Source: Rhizobium sp. CFBP 8762
GTDB taxonomy: Bacteria > Pseudomonadota > Alphaproteobacteria > Rhizobiales > Rhizobiaceae
NCBI RefSeq assembly: GCF_014841565.1
Contig: NZ_JACYUD010000010.1
Location: 62,001-126,000 of the forward strand
Direction of reading: 5' to 3'
DNA: 64,000 nucleotides
A program made the translations under genes and the position numbers. This document shows positions 59,443-64,000 of this stretch, in pieces. Under the pieces are notes generated by a model that was given only the letters and a program-made list of their open reading frames with translations, was not told where the DNA came from and made no database searches. Positions within the stretch are counted from its first letter, which is position 1. Each line of letters starts with the position of its first letter.

Positions 59443-62400
59443 TCACTTTGTCGAGAGCGCGGCAAGCGTCTCTGACAGGACCGTTTGCGGCACAGGCCAG
59501 ATTTTGGGCCCCTGCGTATAGATCAGCAGGCACTCAAAACGGTGGTTCGGATAAAGCGGTTGCAGCAGCGCGTGATAGATCGCCATCTGCGCCTTGTATG
59601 CAAAATCAATGGCTTGCAGCGATTTTGGAACATCTCGGCTGGTCTTGAAGTCTGCCAGATACACGGTATCGCCGACAACGGACAGCCGATCGATACGCCC
59701 GGAAACAGCGAAATCCTGTCGGCCCAGTTTTACCGTCCCCATCACGGAGACTTCCGCACGGCTGCCCGGCGCAAACAGCGGTACAAGCTGCTCATGGTCG
59801 ATGACGCTAAGCACAGAATCAATCACCTCGAAACGTTCTTCCTCCAGCCAGCGCGGCGCAGCGCGCTCAATGTATCGCTCGGCGGCGGCCATTCGCTCTG
59901 CGGGCGCAAACGTCGGCAGCACCTGAAAAAACCGATGAAGAATGGCGCCACGAAGCATGTAATTCGTGGGGCCTTCCTTGGACGTGAAGAGCGCGGAACC
60001 AACGGCCAGATCATCCGCGCCGTCATCGATAATGGCACCCGCGCCGGATGGGCTGAGAGGCCGCGGCAGGCGCCGGGGCTGGGGCAGGGGTTTTAAAAGG
60101 TCGTCCGGCAGCGTTGCGGGTCCGCCCGCGCGCTGTTGAGCAGATGGGGCTGCCTCAATGGGGCGATCCGGCCCCTGAACACGCCACTGAAAACCCTGCC
60201 ACTCCTGTTCGCCCGCACTGAATGTATGGGGCCGACTATGGTCCGTATCGGATGACAAAGCCTGCGTCACCATTTCGTGCCATGTGCCGGGGTTGGCGCG
60301 CTTTCCGCAATAGCCGCAAACAATCAGACGATCCGCGGCGCGGGTCATGCCGACATAAAGCAAGCGCCGGTATTCGTCCTCCGCAGATTGCTTCATCTGT
60401 GCGGTGCTGGCTGCAATCAAGGCATTGCCCGCACTGCCCGGTGGTAGCCACACGGGCAGGGGCGTGTTGAGTGCGGCACTGGCCGCAGTTTCGATGAGCC
60501 TGAGACTTGGCATATGCTGGGAATGAAAGGCCTTCGAGCCGCCGTCCACCAGAAAGACGATGGGTGCTTCCAGCCCTTTGGCGGCATGCACGGTCATGAT
60601 CCGGATTTCGTTGCGTTCCTTGTCCTGCTCGCGCTTGACGGTCGGTGCCTCCATTTCCAGTGCAGCGACAAAGGCTTGCAGACCCGGCAGGCCGTTCTGT
60701 TCATGATCCAGCGCGAAGGTCAGGAACTCATCCAGGATATCGCTGACTTCGGTTCCAAGCCGGGCAAGGAACAGGCGGCGCCCCCCTTCCGCACCCAGAA
60801 TCCGGGCAAAGAAATCATGGACGGAAACACTTTGCGACAGCGTTCGATACTCCTTCAATCGCTCAGCGGCGTGTCGCAAATGGTCATGCTCGTTACCGCG
60901 CCGTTGCAGGCTCTGCCAAGCGCTTTCGGTCTCCAACCGTTCTGCACCAATGATGGAAATGTCGCTCTCTGACAGGTTGAACAGTGGGCTTTTGAGCAGG
61001 GCCAGCAGGGAAAGATCATCCTGAGGCAGCAGCACGAACCGGCCCAATGCCAGCAGATCCTGCACCGCGATATGGCTTGTCAGCAGCAAACGGTCCGCAC
61101 CGGCAACCGGAATATTACCGCGCTTTTTCAAGGCGCGCGTCAGCGCGTTGACGAAGCCATCGCGTTTGCGCACCAGCACGATAATGTCGCCGGGGCGGAT
61201 CAACCGGCGCTTTTTGTCCTCAATGATGGTTTCCTTGCCGATCCAGCTTTCCAGAACGGCGGCAATGCGCCGTGCCAGAATGCTGGCAGGCGCGCTTTCT
61301 GGCGTTGCGTCGAAGGGCGCTGTCCAGTCGTCATCCTCTGGCTGGATATCCGGCGCAATCACATCCCAGATATCGACTGCCCCTGCATGGCCGATGCGGT
61401 TGGAGGCATGGGCAATGACCTCATCGCCCGCGCTCAACCCCTGCGCATTGCCTGGGCTTGCAAAAACGCGGTCCACAGCCGTCAGCACATCCGCCGTGGA
61501 ACGGAACGACAGGCGGAGATTAACCGGACTAAAGGTCTGGCCGCTGGTGGAAATACGCCGTGCGAGCGCGGTTCGCTCCTCGGCAAAGCGCTCCGGTCGT
61601 GCGCCTTGAAAGGAGTAGATCGACTGCTTCTCATCGCCGACAGCAAACACGCTGCGATTTTGCTCGCGCGCACTTTTGCCGGAGAAGAAATCTTCTGCAA
61701 GTGAGGTGATGACTGTCCATTGAACAGGGCTGGTATCCTGCGCCTCATCCACCAGAATATGATCGATACCCTGATCCAGTTTGTAGTGGACCCATGGACT
61801 GACGCCGCTTCGTGTCAACAGCCGTGCCGTGCGGTTGATCAGGTCTTCAAAATCTAGCTGGCTGCGCTTGCGCTTCAGGTCTTCATAGTCATCGTTCAAC
61901 CGTTCGGCCAACGTCAGGGCCGCCAGTGTCGATTGAAACACGCGAAACAGGTTGAGCCGGTCATTGCACGCGGTCACGTGGTCCCGCGCCAGCGTAATCC
62001 ACTGCTCCACCTCGGGGACGGCTTTGACCATCGGTTTGCCAAAGAACGCGCCATCGGCGCGGGGCTTTCCGCTTTGGGTGAAGAAAAGGTCCAGCAGGCC
62101 ATCGCGACGCGTTTCGGCATCATCCATAGCGATGATTGTTTTCAGCCCATAGGCGAAATCCTGAACCTTTGCGCCGCCTTGGGCGGTCGCCAGGTCCAGA
62201 TATTGTGTCAGTACCGAGCCTTGAAGCCCGGGAAGCGGCCAGAAGGCGGCAGTCAGGCTTTGTTCGGTCTCGTGTGGCGGCAGGTTCAGTGCTGTGCGCA
62301 ATGTCTGCTCAATGCCACCATGGGCATCGGCTGCTGCCAGAAAGGCGCTGACGGCCGTTCGGCTGGCGATGATCTGCGTCAGCAGTCGCTCCAGTCCGGT

Positions 62401-63090
62401 ATCATCGGCTCGCTCCAGCACGGTAGCAAAAGCCTCGGCCAGCGATGTGTCGCCTTCGCTGGTTGTGGCTGTCAGCAATGCACGACGGGCGTCGGTCAAA
62501 AGCGTAGCCGACGCACGATCATCCAGAACGGAGAAATGACCGGCCACATTGGCTTCCAGCGGAAACTGGTGCAGCAAAGCCTCACAAAAAGCGTGAATGG
62601 TCTGGATTTTCAGTCCACCGGGTGTTTCCAGCGCACGGGCAAACAGGCGGCGGGCCTCGTTCAGGGTTTCGCGGCTCGGTGCTTTGCCTTCGATCTCGGT
62701 GATGCGGGCTTTCAATGCGTCGTCCGGGAGCGTGGCCCAAGCTGAAAGCCGCTCAAACACCCGGTTGGACATTTCCGATGCGGCGGCCTTGGTATAGGTC
62801 AGGCAAAGGATGGAGGAGGGGCGGCAACCGGCCAGCAGCAGCCGGATAACGCGCTGCGTCAGCACATGGGTTTTGCCGGAGCCCGCATTGGCAGATACCC
62901 ATGCGGAACGCATGGGATCAGACGCCAGCGCCTGTTTGCGCGAGGTCCAGTCCAGCCAGGCTTCGGGAGAGTCGCCTGCCGGAAAATCTGGTGGTGAACC
63001 GCCGTTATTGAGTGTATGCGGCGATGCGCCGCTGTTTTTAAGGGTGTGCGGCGATGCATCGCCGGGGATCAGATCATCCGTCATCGCCAT
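59443..63090 (-). CDS. addA: Double-strand break repair helicase-nuclease AddA (alphaproteobacterial type)
   Basis: The 1215-residue protein pairs with AddB to process broken ends for RecA. The helicase P-loop is ANAGSGKTH (67-75), ILVDEAQDTSPVQW near 447 is motif II, and the C-terminal nuclease holds LADFKTS near 1143. Residues 11-30 carry a near-exact 10-residue tandem repeat (ASPHTLKNSG, ASPHTLNNGG), a 30-bp duplication ahead of the conserved part. Its ATG lies inside addB (17-bp overlap). Confidence 0.95.
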   Translation of the reverse strand: MAMTDDLIPGDASPHTLKNSGASPHTLNNGGSPPDFPAGDSPEAWLDWTSRKQALASDPMRSAWVSANAGSGKTHVLTQRVIRLLLAGCRPSSILCLTYTKAAASEMSNRVFERLSAWATLPDDALKARITEIEGKAPSRETLNEARRLFARALETPGGLKIQTIHAFCEALLHQFPLEANVAGHFSVLDDRASATLLTDARRALLTATTSEGDTSLAEAFATVLERADDTGLERLLTQIIASRTAVSAFLAAADAHGGIEQTLRTALNLPPHETEQSLTAAFWPLPGLQGSVLTQYLDLATAQGGAKVQDFAYGLKTIIAMDDAETRRDGLLDLFFTQSGKPRADGAFFGKPMVKAVPEVEQWITLARDHVTACNDRLNLFRVFQSTLAALTLAERLNDDYEDLKRKRSQLDFEDLINRTARLLTRSGVSPWVHYKLDQGIDHILVDEAQDTSPVQWTVITSLAEDFFSGKSAREQNRSVFAVGDEKQSIYSFQGARPERFAEERTALARRISTSGQTFSPVNLRLSFRSTADVLTAVDRVFASPGNAQGLSAGDEVIAHASNRIGHAGAVDIWDVIAPDIQPEDDDWTAPFDATPESAPASILARRIAAVLESWIGKETIIEDKKRRLIRPGDIIVLVRKRDGFVNALTRALKKRGNIPVAGADRLLLTSHIAVQDLLALGRFVLLPQDDLSLLALLKSPLFNLSESDISIIGAERLETESAWQSLQRRGNEHDHLRHAAERLKEYRTLSQSVSVHDFFARILGAEGGRRLFLARLGTEVSDILDEFLTFALDHEQNGLPGLQAFVAALEMEAPTVKREQDKERNEIRIMTVHAAKGLEAPIVFLVDGGSKAFHSQHMPSLRLIETAASAALNTPLPVWLPPGSAGNALIAASTAQMKQSAEDEYRRLLYVGMTRAADRLIVCGYCGKRANPGTWHEMVTQALSSDTDHSRPHTFSAGEQEWQGFQWRVQGPDRPIEAAPSAQQRAGGPATLPDDLLKPLPQPRRLPRPLSPSGAGAIIDDGADDLAVGSALFTSKEGPTNYMLRGAILHRFFQVLPTFAPAERMAAAERYIERAAPRWLEEERFEVIDSVLSVIDHEQLVPLFAPGSRAEVSVMGTVKLGRQDFAVSGRIDRLSVVGDTVYLADFKTSRDVPKSLQAIDFAYKAQMAIYHALLQPLYPNHRFECLLIYTQGPKIWPVPQTVLSETLAALSTK

Positions 63091-64000
63091 CGTCCTCGGT
63101 CTCGGCCGTCGCCCACTCGGCTACACGGGCCAGATGGTCGTATTCATTGCCGTAGTCACGCTCTTTCTGCACGATAAGACGAGAGACAAAGCCCCGCTTC
63201 CCGGTCGTCAGCAGTGCCAGAAGCTTGGTCAACTCATTGAGCGAATCCGCACCCAGTTGGGCGGCCGATTTCACGTCGGTGTTTGCCCTGACCGTTCGGC
63301 GATCGTTGTTGACCTCTTCAACCCGAAACCGTTCCCCGGGACGCAGGCGCACATAGACGAGACCCTGCGGTTGATGGATACCAACGGCACTGCCGAAAGC
63401 GCCGCCCTGAAGTGCCGCTGCCTCCAGCGACAATTGCGGGTCCAGCAAAGTAAACGCCTCGCGCACGCTGGGGCTTAACCCCGTCTTGTAATCGATGAGG
63501 TCTGCTCCGCCGGTCTTCAAAATATCGATACGGTCTGCAATACCCGTCAGCTTGATGCCGGAGACGCCAATTTCCAGCGAAGCGCGGCGCTCTGCAAACG
63601 TGTGTTTGATCAGTGGACGCCGCTCTTTCTCCCAGTTCAGGAAGGATTTGGCAACGCCCGCAAAGCGTGGTCGCCAGACGACATCGATATGCGCTGGCAG
63701 ATTTTCAGCGTTGAACAGCTCGGTCATGATGCGCTGCATGGCAGCCTCGGCCTTGCCATCGGCAAAATCCGGCATCTCTTTGGTGAATTGCTCGATGATC
63801 GCGTGGTACAGCGAGCCACGTTCGGCAGCACCGGGGTCACGGTTAAACGGGTCAACCGGCTGCACCCGCAAAATACGTTTGGCATACACCGCATACGGGT
63901 CACGCCGCAACTTGCCCACCTCACTGAAGGAATAGGATTTGGGTTGCAGGTCCAGCGGTGGTTTCGGCTCCGGGCGCTCGGCGATATCCTGATTGTCGCC
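63074..64000 (-). CDS. addB: AddB C-terminal part (5' end outside window)
   Basis: The frame is open to base 64000, giving the last 308 residues of AddB. The RecB-like nuclease domain is present: FSEVGKLRRDPYAVYAKRIL begins it, ERGSLYHAIIEQF follows, and the active-site block is LIDYKTG. The upstream helicase-like half is not in the window. The gene overlaps addA by 17 bp, so the two subunits are coupled. A GTG at 63919 is internal, not the start. Confidence 0.92.
   Translation of the reverse strand, partial: GDNQDIAERPEPKPPLDLQPKSYSFSEVGKLRRDPYAVYAKRILRVQPVDPFNRDPGAAERGSLYHAIIEQFTKEMPDFADGKAEAAMQRIMTELFNAENLPAHIDVVWRPRFAGVAKSFLNWEKERRPLIKHTFAERRASLEIGVSGIKLTGIADRIDILKTGGADLIDYKTGLSPSVREAFTLLDPQLSLEAAALQGGAFGSAVGIHQPQGLVYVRLRPGERFRVEEVNNDRRTVRANTDVKSAAQLGADSLNELTKLLALLTTGKRGFVSRLIVQKERDYGNEYDHLARVAEWATAETEDDGDDG

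Noticed and set aside
61933-62745. 270-codon plus-strand open frame inside addA
   Set aside because: It is antisense to conserved AddA sequence, with Cys/Gln/Gly-rich content typical of shadow translations.

Overview
The window is a stretch of bacterial chromosome that reads as an alphaproteobacterium of the order Hyphomicrobiales (Rhizobiales). The evidence is the gene order hemE - intergenic gap - ppsR-maf-aroE-coaE-dnaQ - secB, the hemJ/rho/mnmE/mnmG/rsmG/parA/parB cluster, a 1590-residue NAD-glutamate dehydrogenase, alphaproteobacterial AddA/AddB, a TrcR (DUF1013) regulator, a DUF1674 protein, a DUF2852 protein and the AccD type without its zinc ribbon. I cannot name the genus. No insertion sequence, prophage, CRISPR array, rRNA or tRNA was seen; nearly everything is housekeeping DNA around the replication origin.

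Layout. 1-8.8 kb: end of an ABC-F ATPase gene (uup), leuB, a PAP2 phosphatase, asd behind an unusual leader (short ORF plus hairpins), a lytic transglycosylase, then on the minus strand a membrane GGDEF protein, a beta-carbonic anhydrase and pdxY. 9-25.5 kb: giant glutamate dehydrogenase, an MFS permease, purH, a heparinase II/III-like protein, rsmB-htpX, DUF1674, a secreted nuclease, acs, trcR and the PLP-homeostasis gene yggS. 25.7-38.6 kb: leuS-lptE-holA, then a minus-strand block (hemE, hemJ, rho, mnmE, mnmG, rsmG, parA, parB) transcribed away from the origin.

38.6-39.0 kb is the only stretch over 300 bp without a gene. It carries DnaA-box matches, an AT-rich segment and four GANTC sites, so it is the likely chromosomal origin. 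39-46.7 kb: ppsR, maf, aroE, coaE and dnaQ, tightly overlapped and transcribed away from the origin, then secB, fxsA, a Tim44-like gene, mltA, an Smr-domain gene and an XRE regulator. 46.8-59 kb: gyrB, a RbsD/FucU-family gene, a DUF2852 gene, a YgjP-like metallopeptidase, the trpFBA-accD-folC run, a ClpP paralogue, an ArsR/SRPBCC pair, and a VOC/DapA-family pair. 59-64 kb: trxA and addA, and the 3' end of addB.

The genes together cover origin firing and segregation (oriC, ParA/ParB and at least five parS-like palindromes TTCACGTGAA at 5.1, 21.2, 32.3, 34.2 and 40.5 kb), translation and tRNA modification, and aspartate-family, leucine, tryptophan, shikimate, heme, CoA, folate and fatty-acid biosynthesis. 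No clearly new multi-gene system was found. The most interesting items are the parS constellation around oriC with sites written into rsmG and aroE codons, and the asd leader, whose short ORF ends in Lys/Thr/Ile codons just before purine-rich, potentially ribosome-site-masking structure. Smaller oddities are a non-canonical G4 box in MnmE, the missing AccD zinc ribbon, and genes whose stops abut or overlap.
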